A program made the position numbers and the translations under genes. This document shows positions 44,538 through 53,034 of a stretch of 64,000 bases of DNA, one piece after another (position 1 is the first letter of the stretch; every line of letters begins with the position of its first letter). Under the pieces are notes generated by a model that ran no database searches, was not told the origin of the DNA, and saw only the letters and a program-made list of their open reading frames with translations. Source of the DNA: Bacillus solitudinis (GTDB lineage Bacteria; Bacillota; Bacilli; Bacillales; Bacillaceae_D). The stretch is taken from contig NZ_KZ454943.1 of assembly GCF_002797395.1 (NCBI RefSeq), forward strand, positions 3,323,966 through 3,387,965, in the 5' to 3' direction.

Positions 44538-45179
44538 ATGTTAAAAATGGGGTTGCGAGAAACTATCGGTGTTCATATTGAAGAAAATCGACCCATCTAT
44601 TTGTTTACAACTGTGTTGTTTTTAATAGGAATTGTTTTTGGAGCGATTGTCGTTAATAGCTTAAGTCTTACACAAAAGCATGATTTATATATGTATTTAA
44701 GTTTGTTTTTTGGACAAGTTTCCGAAGGGCAAGTCGCGAATTCATCTGAGATGTTTAGCCAAAGCTTTGCTCATTATGCGAAGTATTTTGGACTCATGTG
44801 GATTCTAGGTTTATCGATTGTCGGATTACCAGTTATTTTAGTTTTATTGTTTCTAAAAGGAGTGGTAGTTGGTTTTACAGTTGGTTTTCTTGTCAATCAA
44901 ATAGGTATGTCTGGTTTTTTTCTATCCTTTGTTTCAATCATGCCCCAAAATTTTATTCTAGTACCAGCCTTTATTATTGTAGGAACGGCAAGTGTATCCT
45001 TTTGCCTAAAAATGATTCGACAGCAATTTATGAAAAAGTCGAGTCAGCCAATTTTCCCTCAATTCATAAAGTACTCGCTATTAATTTTATGTGTAGGCGC
45101 TGCGCTTGCTTTTGCATCGGCTTTTGAAGCCTATGTATCGCCAACATTAATGAAATTTGTCATTGATAATACGATGTAA
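44538..45179 (+). CDS. spoIIM: Stage II sporulation protein M
   Basis: A 213-residue membrane protein with about five helices. MGLRETIGVHIEENRPIYLFTTVLFL and MPQNFILVPAFIIVG are typical of SpoIIM, which with SpoIID and SpoIIP degrades septal peptidoglycan and drives engulfment of the forespore. GAGGAGGGC precedes the ATG. Position before fur and xerD matches other Bacillus genomes. Sigma-E control is expected from the family; no clear promoter was confirmed. Confidence 0.92.
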   Translation: MLKMGLRETIGVHIEENRPIYLFTTVLFLIGIVFGAIVVNSLSLTQKHDLYMYLSLFFGQVSEGQVANSSEMFSQSFAHYAKYFGLMWILGLSIVGLPVILVLLFLKGVVVGFTVGFLVNQIGMSGFFLSFVSIMPQNFILVPAFIIVGTASVSFCLKMIRQQFMKKSSQPIFPQFIKYSLLILCVGAALAFASAFEAYVSPTLMKFVIDNTM

Positions 45180-45231
45180 TGAAAACTACTTAATAATCAC
45201 TACAAAATAATAATAACTATTCAATATTAAA

Positions 45232-45246
45232 TAATAATAATTATCA
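45232..45246 (+). promoter_or_regulatory. Fur/PerR box at the fur promoter
   Basis: TAATAATAATTATCA matches the Fur 7-1-7 consensus TGATAATnATTATCA in 14 of 15 positions and the PerR consensus TTATAATnATTATAA in 13. It touches the -35 region of the fur promoter, so repression by PerR or Fur itself is likely. Confidence 0.7.
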
Positions 45247-45247
45247 A

Positions 45248-45276
45248 TTGACACGTTTTTTGGAGATGTCTATAAT
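45248..45276 (+). promoter_or_regulatory. Consensus sigma-A promoter of fur
   Basis: TTGACA at 45248-45253 and TATAAT at 45271-45276 are 17 bases apart: a perfect sigma-A promoter. The start would be near 45283, a short way before the ribosome site. Confidence 0.85.
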
Positions 45277-45310
45277 GAGAGGAGGTAAACGGTAAAAAGG
45301 GGGGGTTAAG

Positions 45311-45769
45311 GTGGAAAATCGATTAGAACGGATAAAAAAACACTTGCACTCACAAAGTTACAAGCTAACGCCACAGCGGGAGGCTACCGTTCGTGTGCTG
45401 CTTGAACATGAGGAAGACCATTTAAGTGCAGAAGATGTGTACCTCCTCGTTAAAGATAAATCACCTGAAATTGGACTAGCTACAGTATATCGTACACTAG
45501 AATTGTTAGCTGAATTAAAGATTGTTGATAAAATTAACTTTGGAGACGGCGTATCAAGATTCGATCTTCGCCAAGAAGGTGCAGCTCATTTCCATCACCA
45601 TTTAGTATGTATTGAGTGCGGAGCAGTTGATGAAATTCAAGAGGATTTACTTGAGGATGTTGAGGAAATTGTCGAGCAGAATTGGAATTTCAAAATTAAA
45701 GATCATCGACTCACATTCCACGGCATCTGCCACCGTTGCCACGACAATCAACAAGAAGAAACAGTATAA
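45311..45769 (+). CDS. fur: Ferric uptake regulator
   Basis: A 152-residue Fur-family repressor. The winged helix is in YKLTPQREATVRVLLEHEEDHLSAEDVY and the regulatory region has HFHHHLVCIECGAVDEI and CHRCHD with the structural-zinc Cys pairs. It represses iron-uptake genes when Fe(II) is present. The start is GTG at 45311 after AAAGGGGGGG. It has its own promoter and Fur/PerR box. Synteny with spoIIM, yqzK and xerD supports Fur rather than PerR or Zur. Confidence 0.92.
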   Translation: MENRLERIKKHLHSQSYKLTPQREATVRVLLEHEEDHLSAEDVYLLVKDKSPEIGLATVYRTLELLAELKIVDKINFGDGVSRFDLRQEGAAHFHHHLVCIECGAVDEIQEDLLEDVEEIVEQNWNFKIKDHRLTFHGICHRCHDNQQEETV

Positions 45770-45774
45770 TTAGC

Positions 45775-45806
45775 AAAACCTTTTCACCAAGTGAGGAGGT
45801 TTTTTT
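45775..45806 (+). terminator. Terminator of fur
   Basis: AAACCTTTTCAC pairs with GTGAGGAGGTTT around CAA, followed by TTTT. The first repeat copy begins in its tail. Confidence 0.75.
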
Positions 45807-46008
45807 GATAGCCGACAACTCGTTGGCGGCGACAGCCGAACGGAGAGAGGCTCAAGGTTTTGGTTTAAGGTTTGATAGCCGACAACTCGTTGGCGGCGAC
45901 AGCCGAACGCAGAGAGGCTAGGATTTTAAAGGGTCTAAAAGGTTTGACAGCTGGTAGAGGCTAGGGTCTAAAAAGGTTTTGATAGCTGACAACTTATTGG
46001 CTGCTACA
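45804..46008 (+). repeat. Intergenic repeat cluster after fur
   Basis: A 49-base unit starting TTTGATAGCCGACAACTCG is present at 45804-45852 and 45871-45919 with one or two differences. Two decayed pieces follow (TTTGACAGCTGGTAGAGGCT near 45943 and TTTTGATAGCTGACAACTTA near 45977). The unit is itself partly palindromic (TTGGCGGC...GACAGCCGAA). Short frames across it are chance. The role is unknown; it does not look like CRISPR. Confidence 0.75.
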
Positions 46009-46102
46009 AATCAGTGAAAAATAAAGAGGATAAGGTATATTTTCTATTGTTTTTGGCATAGCTTGTAAGAGAAGGTAATGCTGAATTAGGAGGCGTGTTT
46101 CC

Positions 46103-46333
46103 ATGAAATCATGGTTTGCCGTCGTACTTCAAACTATAAAGGTGTTTCTCTTATTTACGGGATGCACAATCCTCTTTTATTATGGTATTCTATGGATAAG
46201 TGCAGAATATGAAAGCTATCACCGTTATGATGAACCTATAGGAAAAGCCGTAAAGGTTATAAATATGGAACATGATCATCAAGAGGAAACATGGGTCCAA
46301 CGCTTGATGCTTTTTTATCGAATTGGTGAATAG
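46103..46333 (+). CDS. yqzK: YqzK-family small membrane protein
   Basis: A 76-residue protein with one membrane helix (about 8-28, [24 protein letters not shown]) followed by a charged tail with YHRYDEP. It matches the YqzK family of unknown function, which always lies between fur and xerD in Bacillus; the same order is seen here. AGGAGGCG precedes the ATG. The downstream xerD frame starts 21 bases after its stop. Confidence 0.82.
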   Translation: MKSWFAVVLQTIKVFLLFTGCTILFYYGILWISAEYESYHRYDEPIGKAVKVINMEHDHQEETWVQRLMLFYRIGE

Positions 46334-46353
46334 TGATTGTTTTTGGGGAGCGA

Positions 46354-47250
46354 ATGCCATTGGATACGCAAATAGAAGATTTTTTACAATACATACGTGT
46401 GGAGCGAGGTTTAGCAGATAATACAATCCAGTCGTATCGTAGAGACTTACTTCAATATGTCAACTATCTGAAAAAAGTTGAAGGTATCCAAACATTTCAA
46501 GCAGTGGATCGGTCTAGAATCGTTCAATATTTATTCGTTTTGAAAGAACAAGGTCGGGCAGAAACAACAGTAGCTCGAACGATTGCGTCTATTCGTGCCA
46601 TTCATCAATTTCTTTTAAGAGAGAGGTATTCAGATCATGATCCCTCAGTCCACTTAGATATTCCAAAATCTGTAAAGCGATTACCTAAGGTATTATCCTT
46701 AGGAGAAGTAGAGTCACTTTTAGAAGCTCCAAAAGGTGAAGAACCTCTAGCCCTACGAAATCGAGCGATGCTTGAAACATTATACGCAACAGGAATGCGT
46801 GTATCGGAACTCACGAATTTAACATTACTTGATACCCATTTAAATATGGGATTTATCCGCTGTATGGGTAAAGGAAACAAAGAGAGAATTATCCCACTAG
46901 GATCTACAGCAACGAAAGTACTTGAGGGCTATTTAGAAAAAGCAAGACCGAAGCTATTAAAAAAACAAAGACATGACATTTTGTTTGTTAATCATCATGG
47001 ACGTCCTCTATCTAGACAAGGCTTCTGGAAGATTCTTAAAGAGCTTTCTAAAGTAGCCGGTATAAATAAAGAATTAACGCCTCATACACTACGGCACTCT
47101 TTTGCTACACATTTGCTTGAAAATGGTGCAGACTTACGCGCAGTTCAGGAAATGCTTGGACATGCTGATATTTCTACAACACAGATTTATACTCATGTAA
47201 CTAAAACACGCCTAAAAGACGTTTATGCCCTATATCATCCTAGAGCATAA
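46354..47250 (+). CDS. xerD: Site-specific tyrosine recombinase XerD
   Basis: A 298-residue tyrosine recombinase that with XerC resolves chromosome dimers at dif. The core-binding domain is N-terminal; the catalytic domain has Arg in [47 protein letters not shown] and the nucleophilic Tyr in [11 protein letters not shown] chose ATG at 46354 since GGGGAG lies just upstream and the family begins with such a [12 protein letters not shown] segment soon after; an upstream GTG lacks a site. Confidence 0.92.
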   Translation: MPLDTQIEDFLQYIRVERGLADNTIQSYRRDLLQYVNYLKKVEGIQTFQAVDRSRIVQYLFVLKEQGRAETTVARTIASIRAIHQFLLRERYSDHDPSVHLDIPKSVKRLPKVLSLGEVESLLEAPKGEEPLALRNRAMLETLYATGMRVSELTNLTLLDTHLNMGFIRCMGKGNKERIIPLGSTATKVLEGYLEKARPKLLKKQRHDILFVNHHGRPLSRQGFWKILKELSKVAGINKELTPHTLRHSFATHLLENGADLRAVQEMLGHADISTTQIYTHVTKTRLKDVYALYHPRA

Positions 47251-47265
47251 ACTTTCTTTTTTTTA

Positions 47266-47300
47266 TAGAGGTCAGACTTCCTACCTCTAGGTTTCTTATT
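47266..47300 (+). terminator. Weak hairpin after xerD
   Basis: TAGAGGT (47266-47272) pairs with ACCTCTA (47283-47289), followed by GGTTTCTTATT. Stem is short; read-through into deoB is possible. Confidence 0.4.
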
Positions 47301-47354
47301 GTAGGGTGGGAAAAATGGGAATAGTAATTAGAAAGTGTTATAGGGGGTACGTCA

Positions 47355-48530
47355 ATGAAATTTAAACGAATATTTCTTATAGTAATGGATTCGGTAGGGA
47401 TCGGTGAAGCACCTGATGCTGAACTATTTGGTGACAAAGGAGCAAATACACTTGGTCATATTGCAGAGAGTATGGGGGGGATATCATTACCAGTTATGGA
47501 GAAACTGGGACTTGGTGTTATAAAAGAAATAAAAGGTGTACAACATGTCAATTCACCACTTGCTCACTATGGAATGATGCAAGAAGCATCACTAGGAAAA
47601 GATACGATGACAGGACATTGGGAACTGATGGGTCTAAATATTCAAGAGCCTTTTCAAGTCTTCCCAGATGGGTTTCCAGATATGTTAATACGAGAGCTTG
47701 AAATGCAGACCGGTCGGAAAATAATTGGAAATTGTGTGGCTTCGGGGACCGAAATTCTTAATGAACTTGGTGAGCAACATATGAAAAACGGTGATTTGAT
47801 TGTTTATACATCTGCAGATTCCGTCTTGCAAATTGCCGCGCATGAACAAATCGTTCCGTTAGAAGAACTGTACGAGATTTGTCAGAAAGCGAGAAGCTTA
47901 ACCCTACACCCGGAATACAAAGTCGGAAGAATAATCGCGCGACCTTTTATTGGAAGGCCAGGGAAATGGGAACGAACTCCAAATCGCCATGATTACGCAT
48001 TAAAGCCTTTTGAAAGAACGGTCATGAACGAATTAAGAGATGCAGGTTTAGATTCACTTGCTCTAGGGAAAATTTCAGATATTTATGATGGTGAAGGGAT
48101 AACGGAGTCGATTCGTACCCTATCAAACGATGATGGAATGGAAAAGCTCATTCAATGCATGGCTAGAGACTTTACAGGACTTAGCTTTATAAATTTAGTT
48201 GATTTTGATGCCAAATATGGCCATCGACGTGACCCCATTGGATATGGTGAAGCTTTGGAGAAATTTGATTGTCAATTAGAGAAGGTTTTGTCACAGTTAG
48301 TGGAGAAAGACTTACTTATCATTACGGCCGATCATGGAAATGATCCCACTCATCAAGGTACTGATCATACACGTGAATATGTTCCGTTACTTGTGGTTCA
48401 TCCGAATCAAAAGCAATCAAATGATTTGGGGATAAGAGGAACCTTTGCAGATGTAGGTGCGACTATAGCTGACAATTTCAATGTTAAATTACCAAAGCAT
48501 GGAAGCAGTTTTTTACATGAACTTTATTAA
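47355..48530 (+). CDS. deoB: Phosphopentomutase
   Basis: A 391-residue alkaline-phosphatase-superfamily enzyme that interconverts (deoxy)ribose 1- and 5-phosphate. Metal-binding motifs are [16 protein letters not shown], the Thr nucleophile in [11 protein letters not shown], and [31 protein letters not shown] precedes the ATG. It heads a nucleoside-breakdown operon with two purine nucleoside phosphorylases and pyrimidine nucleoside phosphorylase, 17 to 22 bases apart. Confidence 0.95.
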   Translation: MKFKRIFLIVMDSVGIGEAPDAELFGDKGANTLGHIAESMGGISLPVMEKLGLGVIKEIKGVQHVNSPLAHYGMMQEASLGKDTMTGHWELMGLNIQEPFQVFPDGFPDMLIRELEMQTGRKIIGNCVASGTEILNELGEQHMKNGDLIVYTSADSVLQIAAHEQIVPLEELYEICQKARSLTLHPEYKVGRIIARPFIGRPGKWERTPNRHDYALKPFERTVMNELRDAGLDSLALGKISDIYDGEGITESIRTLSNDDGMEKLIQCMARDFTGLSFINLVDFDAKYGHRRDPIGYGEALEKFDCQLEKVLSQLVEKDLLIITADHGNDPTHQGTDHTREYVPLLVVHPNQKQSNDLGIRGTFADVGATIADNFNVKLPKHGSSFLHELY

Positions 48531-48547
48531 AGAAGGAGGAATGTCTT

Positions 48548-49363
48548 TTGAACAAACAGGCTTTAAACGAGGCAACGAATTATATACAGGAGTTTGCTGA
48601 AAATGCACCTGTAATCGGATTAATTTTAGGATCAGGTCTTGGAGTGTTAGCGAAGGAGATTGAACAACCAGTTAAAATCCAATATGACTCTATTCCAAAT
48701 TTTCCAGTTTCAACAGTAGAAGGACACGCTGGTCAATTAGTTTTCGGAAAGCTAGAAGGGAAGCAAGTGGTTGCGATGCAAGGAAGATTTCATTTTTATG
48801 AAGGGTATCCGCTTGATGCTGTAACATTTCCTGTCCGTGTCATGAAACAACTTGGTGTCAAACAATTAATCGTAACCAATGCGGCCGGGGGAGTAAATGA
48901 AGAGTTCGAAGTCGGTAACTTAATGTTAATCCAGGACCATATTAACAATATGAATCAAAATCCACTAATTGGACCAAATGATGAAACAGAGGGTGTCAGG
49001 TTTCCAGATCTGTCAAACGCATATTCGAAGCGAATGCGTACCATTGCTAAAGACGAAGCAGCAGGATTAAATATTACCTTACAAGAAGGTGTCTATGTAG
49101 CAAATACTGGTCCCTGTTATGAAACACCTGCTGAGGTAAAAATGATTCGTAAAATGGGTGGAGATGCCGTGGGAATGTCAACTGTACCAGAGGTTATTGT
49201 TGCAAGACACGCCGGAATGGAAGTGCTAGGACTATCATGTATTACTAATATGGCAGCTGGTATTTTACCGCAACCACTAAGCCATGAAGAGGTAATTGAA
49301 ACGACAGAGCGGGTCAGAGAAGATTTTCTTACGCTTGTCAAACGGATCGTATTAACCATCTAA
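48548..49363 (+). CDS. punA: Purine nucleoside phosphorylase (6-oxopurine type)
   Basis: A 271-residue trimeric-type PNP that splits inosine and guanosine with phosphate. It shows GLILGSGLG, VEGHAGQLVFG, MQGRFHFYEG, and TNAAGG. The purine site has Glu in GPCYETPAEV (E192) and Asn in SCITNMAAG (N234), the pair that contacts O6/N1/N7 of 6-oxopurines. TTG at 48548 follows AGAAGGAGGAATG. The next gene is a diverged copy. Confidence 0.93.
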   Translation: MNKQALNEATNYIQEFAENAPVIGLILGSGLGVLAKEIEQPVKIQYDSIPNFPVSTVEGHAGQLVFGKLEGKQVVAMQGRFHFYEGYPLDAVTFPVRVMKQLGVKQLIVTNAAGGVNEEFEVGNLMLIQDHINNMNQNPLIGPNDETEGVRFPDLSNAYSKRMRTIAKDEAAGLNITLQEGVYVANTGPCYETPAEVKMIRKMGGDAVGMSTVPEVIVARHAGMEVLGLSCITNMAAGILPQPLSHEEVIETTERVREDFLTLVKRIVLTI

Positions 49364-49378
49364 TGAAAGAGGTGCATA

Positions 49379-50206
49379 ATGGAAAATTTATTAGAGAAAA
49401 TTAAACAGTCCGCTACATATATTGAAAGCAAACTATCAAAAAAACCGAGAATCGGTTTAATCCTTGGATCTGGGCTTGGAGAGCTTGCAGACGAAGTGGA
49501 ACAGTCTGTAAAAATTCAATATGAGGAGATACCGAATTTTCCAGTATCGACTGTCGAAGGACATGAAGGCCAGTTAGTTTTGGGCCAGCTTCATGGTCAA
49601 GATGTAATAGCTATGCAAGGAAGGTTTCATTATTATGAAGGGTACACGATGCAAGAAGTGACATTCCCTGTCCGTGTGATGAAGCAGCTCGGTGTTGAAT
49701 TATTAATTGTAACCAATGCATGTGGGGGGATGAACAAAGATTTTAACCCGGGAGATTTAATGATTATTACTGACCATCTAAATATGACGGGGTCTAATCC
49801 ATTAATTGGGTCGAATGTAGAAGAGCTAGGCCCTAGATTCCCCGATATGAGTCATGCATATACTCCTGAATATATATCATTTGTGGAAGAAATCGCTAAG
49901 AAGCACAAGATTAACATACAAAAAGGGGTATATGCAGGAGTAACAGGTCCAACGTATATGAGTGGTGCTGAACTCATCATGCTACGAAAGCTAGGTGGAG
50001 ATGTAATTGGGATGTCGACTGTTCCTGAAGTGATCGTTGCTCGTCATGCCTCCATGAAAGTCATTGGGATTTCCTGTGTAACAGATATGGCAATTGGAGA
50101 AGAAATTTCGGGGATAACACACGCGGAAGTTGTTGAGGTAGCCAATCGCACGAAACCAACCTTTATTAAACTTATAAAAGAAATTGTATCCCAAGTCGAG
50201 CTCTAA
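49379..50206 (+). CDS. Diverged purine nucleoside phosphorylase paralogue
   Basis: A 275-residue PNP of the same family as the preceding gene and clearly its relative (shared VEGHEGQLVLGQ, MQGRFHYYEGY, GMSTVPEVIVARHA). The phosphate site is retained, but the purine site is changed: Glu is replaced by Met (M194 in GPTYMSGAEL) and Asn by Asp (D236 in SCVTDMAIG), and TNAAGG is TNACGG. In human PNP the Asn-to-Asp change lets the enzyme accept adenosine, so a 6-aminopurine or other modified substrate is likely here. GAAAGAGGTG precedes the ATG. Confidence 0.85.
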   Translation: MENLLEKIKQSATYIESKLSKKPRIGLILGSGLGELADEVEQSVKIQYEEIPNFPVSTVEGHEGQLVLGQLHGQDVIAMQGRFHYYEGYTMQEVTFPVRVMKQLGVELLIVTNACGGMNKDFNPGDLMIITDHLNMTGSNPLIGSNVEELGPRFPDMSHAYTPEYISFVEEIAKKHKINIQKGVYAGVTGPTYMSGAELIMLRKLGGDVIGMSTVPEVIVARHASMKVIGISCVTDMAIGEEISGITHAEVVEVANRTKPTFIKLIKEIVSQVEL

Positions 50207-50227
50207 GCTAAGAGGATGTGGAAAAAC

Positions 50228-51538
50228 ATGCGTGTCGTCGATTTAATTGAGAAAAAACGAGATGGTCAAGCTTTAACAAAACAGGAAATTACGTTTTTAA
50301 TTGAGGGATATACGAAGGACGAAATCCCTGATTACCAAGTAGCAGCTTTTGCAATGGCTGTCTTTTTTCAGGATATGACATCTGAGGAACGTGCTCATTT
50401 AACAATGGCTATGGTAGAATCTGGCGACCAAATAAATTTAGATGAAATTGTAGGTATTAAAGTAGATAAACATTCAACCGGTGGTGTTGGTGATAAAACA
50501 ACGATAGCTCTCGCCCCACTAGTTGCCACACTCGGGGTTCCGGTTGCGAAAATGTCAGGACGAGGTTTAGGACATACCGGTGGAACGATTGACAAACTTG
50601 AGTCCATTCCAGGATTTAATGTTGAGATTGATACAGAAACATTTATTAAGCTTGTTAATAAAAATAAAATTTCAGTTATTGGTCAGACGGCAAATCTAAC
50701 ACCAGCAGATAAGAAGCTTTATGGATTACGTGATGTGACGGCGACAGTCAACTCGATTCCTCTTATCGCTAGTTCCATTATGAGCAAGAAAATCGCTTCT
50801 GGAGCAGATGCAATTGTTCTTGATGTTAAAACGGGTTCAGGTGCATTTATGAAGGAATTAGACCAGTCGATTGAGCTCGCTAAAGCAATGGTTCAGATCG
50901 GGAATAACCTTGGAAGAAAAACGGTGGCTATCATATCAGATATGAACCAGCCGCTGGGTCGAACTGTCGGTAATGCCTTAGAAGTAAAAGAAGCAATTGA
51001 TTTACTGAGAGGAGAGGGACCAGAAGATTTAAAAGAACTGTGTCTTACCTTAGGAAGTCAGATGGTGTATTTAGCAGGAAAAGCTGAGACGGTTGAATTG
51101 GCCCGAGAGCAACTTGAAACTGTGCTTAGTAGTGGTAAGGCTCTTAAGACATTAAAAACTTTTATTGCAAATCAGCAGGGTGATTCATCGATCGTAGACA
51201 ATCCATCAAAGCTACCAGCAGCTCCCTATCAAATTGATGTTCTAGCAGAAACCTCAGGGATAATTGAACGAATTGTAGCAGATAAGATTGGAACAGCCGC
51301 GATGATCCTAGGGGCAGGTCGGGCAACAAAGGAATCCGTAATAGATCTATCTGTTGGAATTGTTTTAAACAAAAAAGTTGGTGATAAAGTAATGCAAGGA
51401 GAATCGATAGCTACCCTTCATAGTAAAAATAACCATGTCCCGGAAATTTCTGAAATGGTCAGAAGTGCGTATAGAATTTCAACCGAAATAGTAAGTGCTC
51501 CACCTCTAATCTATTCAACAATAACAAGTGATAGATAA
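50228..51538 (+). CDS. pdp: Pyrimidine-nucleoside phosphorylase
   Basis: A 436-residue class II nucleoside phosphorylase acting on uridine and thymidine. Hallmarks are [36 protein letters not shown] (signature) and [14 protein letters not shown] set the start at ATG 50228, [13 protein letters not shown], matching the family N-terminus; an ATG 12 bases upstream is part of the ribosome-binding area (AGAGGATGTGG). It ends the deoB-punA-pdp unit; the products feed DeoB. Confidence 0.93.
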   Translation: MRVVDLIEKKRDGQALTKQEITFLIEGYTKDEIPDYQVAAFAMAVFFQDMTSEERAHLTMAMVESGDQINLDEIVGIKVDKHSTGGVGDKTTIALAPLVATLGVPVAKMSGRGLGHTGGTIDKLESIPGFNVEIDTETFIKLVNKNKISVIGQTANLTPADKKLYGLRDVTATVNSIPLIASSIMSKKIASGADAIVLDVKTGSGAFMKELDQSIELAKAMVQIGNNLGRKTVAIISDMNQPLGRTVGNALEVKEAIDLLRGEGPEDLKELCLTLGSQMVYLAGKAETVELAREQLETVLSSGKALKTLKTFIANQQGDSSIVDNPSKLPAAPYQIDVLAETSGIIERIVADKIGTAAMILGAGRATKESVIDLSVGIVLNKKVGDKVMQGESIATLHSKNNHVPEISEMVRSAYRISTEIVSAPPLIYSTITSDR

Positions 51539-51614
51539 GTGCCAATGTTTAGGAATCGTCTAAGATGTCTATATATAAAGAGAACGAATTATATCGGTAA
51601 AAGGAGAGATAGAC

Positions 51615-52037
51615 ATGGCAGACAAAATTCACACAGCACAAGCTAAAGTACACGGAGGAAGAGAAGGACAAGTCACCTCTGATAATGGGGTACTTAATCT
51701 TAACCTAAAAATGCCTAAATCAGGTGAAACTCCAACGGACGCAACAAACCCTGAGCAATTGTTTGCCGCTGGCTACTCCGCTTGCTTCGATGGTGCGCTT
51801 AATTTAATAGCATCTAAAGAAAAGAAAGAGATCGAGTCAACTATTCAAGCAGAGGTAAGTTTACTTAAGGATTCGGAAGATAATGGATTTAAAATCGGTG
51901 TGAAATTGAAAGCGCATGTTAAAGGAGTTTCACAGTCCGAAGCCGAAGAATTAGTAGAAAAAGCCCACCAATTTTGTCCCTATTCAAAAGCAACACGTGG
52001 AAATATTGACGTAGAATTAGAAGTGACAGCTGACTAA
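51615..52037 (+). CDS. Organic hydroperoxide resistance protein (Ohr/OsmC)
   Basis: A 140-residue thiol peroxidase that reduces organic hydroperoxides. The two redox cysteines are in GYSACFDGALN and FCPYSKATRGN, the arrangement typical of Ohr rather than OsmC proper. AAAAGGAGAG precedes the ATG. It is monocistronic; no ohrR regulator gene is next to it. A repeat-type terminator follows. Confidence 0.9.
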   Translation: MADKIHTAQAKVHGGREGQVTSDNGVLNLNLKMPKSGETPTDATNPEQLFAAGYSACFDGALNLIASKEKKEIESTIQAEVSLLKDSEDNGFKIGVKLKAHVKGVSQSEAEELVEKAHQFCPYSKATRGNIDVELEVTAD

Positions 52038-52054
52038 AAAGGACCGAAACAAGA

Positions 52055-52082
52055 GGCCACTGAAATAGCCTTTTCAGTGGCC
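52055..52082 (+). repeat. GGCCACTGAA-type repeat, copy 4
   Basis: GGCCACTGAAA and TTTTCAGTGGCC form a perfect stem with a TAGCC loop. It follows the ohr stop codon by 17 bases, like the other copies. Confidence 0.7.
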
Positions 52083-52219
52083 GCCAAAAAGGTCTGAAAT
52101 AGGACGTTTAGGGTGAAGCGTCAATTTCCAAGCTTTATGAAGGGATTGAAAAACTAACCTTATTTTTCCCTGTATTTTTTGAGAGGTATAAAGAATCATC
52201 AGCACATTTATATAGATGC

Positions 52220-52497
52220 TCAGTCTTTACCTAGATATTCCATAATCAAAGCATATAGGAAAATTGGCATAATAAAGAGTGGGAATTGTTGTAAGTTTCT
52301 CCACCAAATTTTCGTTTGGAAACTGCTTGAAGTGAGTTCGAAAACCGAGGCTACAGACATGAAAGATGCCAGTAATACGATAACATAAAGAACTTAGAAC
52401 CCGGAAATGAGCGATATTTAATAGCGAATATTGCAATCAATAATGTAAAAATAAATGCGACCACGAAATAAAAAGGATACCCCATCGAGTAAAATCA
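52220..52497 (-). pseudogene. Remnant of a 7TM histidine-kinase/GGDEF input domain
   Basis: The minus strand encodes the first helices of a 7TM sensor domain in two frames: IAIFAIKYRSFPGSKFFML in one, then VASVFELTSSSFQTKIWWRN in another, ending LIMEYLGKD and a stop. PGxxxF and ELxSxSFxxKxWWRNLQ are typical of this input domain of kinases and diguanylate cyclases. No catalytic part follows. It is a truncated, frameshifted remnant. Confidence 0.55.
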
Positions 52498-52675
52498 TAG
52501 GTTATCTCCTTCATTTAATATTTCTTTCAATTGTACCAAAAACCAATAATTAAAAAAGTACTAAATTCCTATTTTTGAAAAAGAACGGATATGTAAGGAA
52601 CGCCTAAGCATATAATAGAAAAATATTGACTTTTGTAACTTTTTTCCTTAGTGTAAAAGACAGCGAAACTGAATA

Positions 52676-52870
52676 GTTTGAGGAAAGGTGAGAGTGAGAG
52701 CTCTCTAAAAGGGAAGTTGGTGAAAATCCAACGCGGTCCCGCCACTGTAATAGGGTTTCTTTTGTAAAGACCACTGTCTGAAGAAGATGGGAAGGTACAA
52801 AAGAGTAAACCTTAAGCCAGGAGACCTGCCTTTTCTGACGGCACTGATCGACCTACGGGATATGGGGAGG
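52676..52870 (+). ncRNA. Cobalamin riboswitch
   Basis: The conserved core reads AAAAGGGAAGTTGGTGAAA, then CAACGCGGTCCCGCCACTGTAA, and later AAGCCAGGAGACCTGCC. These are the B12-box and neighbouring elements of the AdoCbl aptamer. An intrinsic terminator follows. Exact borders are approximate. It should reduce transcription of the corrin operon when cobalamin is plentiful. Confidence 0.95.
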
Positions 52871-52940
52871 TGTTAGAGATAGAGGTAAACTTTTTATATC
52901 AACCTCTAATGGATATTTTTGGTTTTTAAACGAAAATATA

Positions 52941-52977
52941 AGTCTCTAACCCTACTGTGGGTTAGAGACTTTTTTTA
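52941..52977 (+). terminator. Expression-platform terminator of the cobalamin riboswitch
   Basis: AGTCTCTAACCC (52941-52952) pairs with GGGTTAGAGACT (52959-52970) followed by TTTTTTT. GTTAGAGATAGAGG upstream can pair with CCTCTAAT, giving a competing fold. Confidence 0.9.
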
Positions 52978-53034
52978 TAGTCGCGCCGGCTGCAACGATA
53001 TCGATATATTAGATTTTTCAAAGGGGGAGTACGT

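Noticed and set aside
45736-45921. 61-residue frame after fur
   Set aside because: Starts inside the end of fur and runs across the terminator and two repeat copies; no ribosome site or family.
45804-46008. CRISPR array downstream of fur
   Set aside because: Two full copies only, irregular and decaying units, no unique spacers of constant length, no cas genes.
52179-52388. 69-residue plus-strand frame
   Set aside because: It is the antisense of the decayed 7TM sensor domain, which explains the sequence better.
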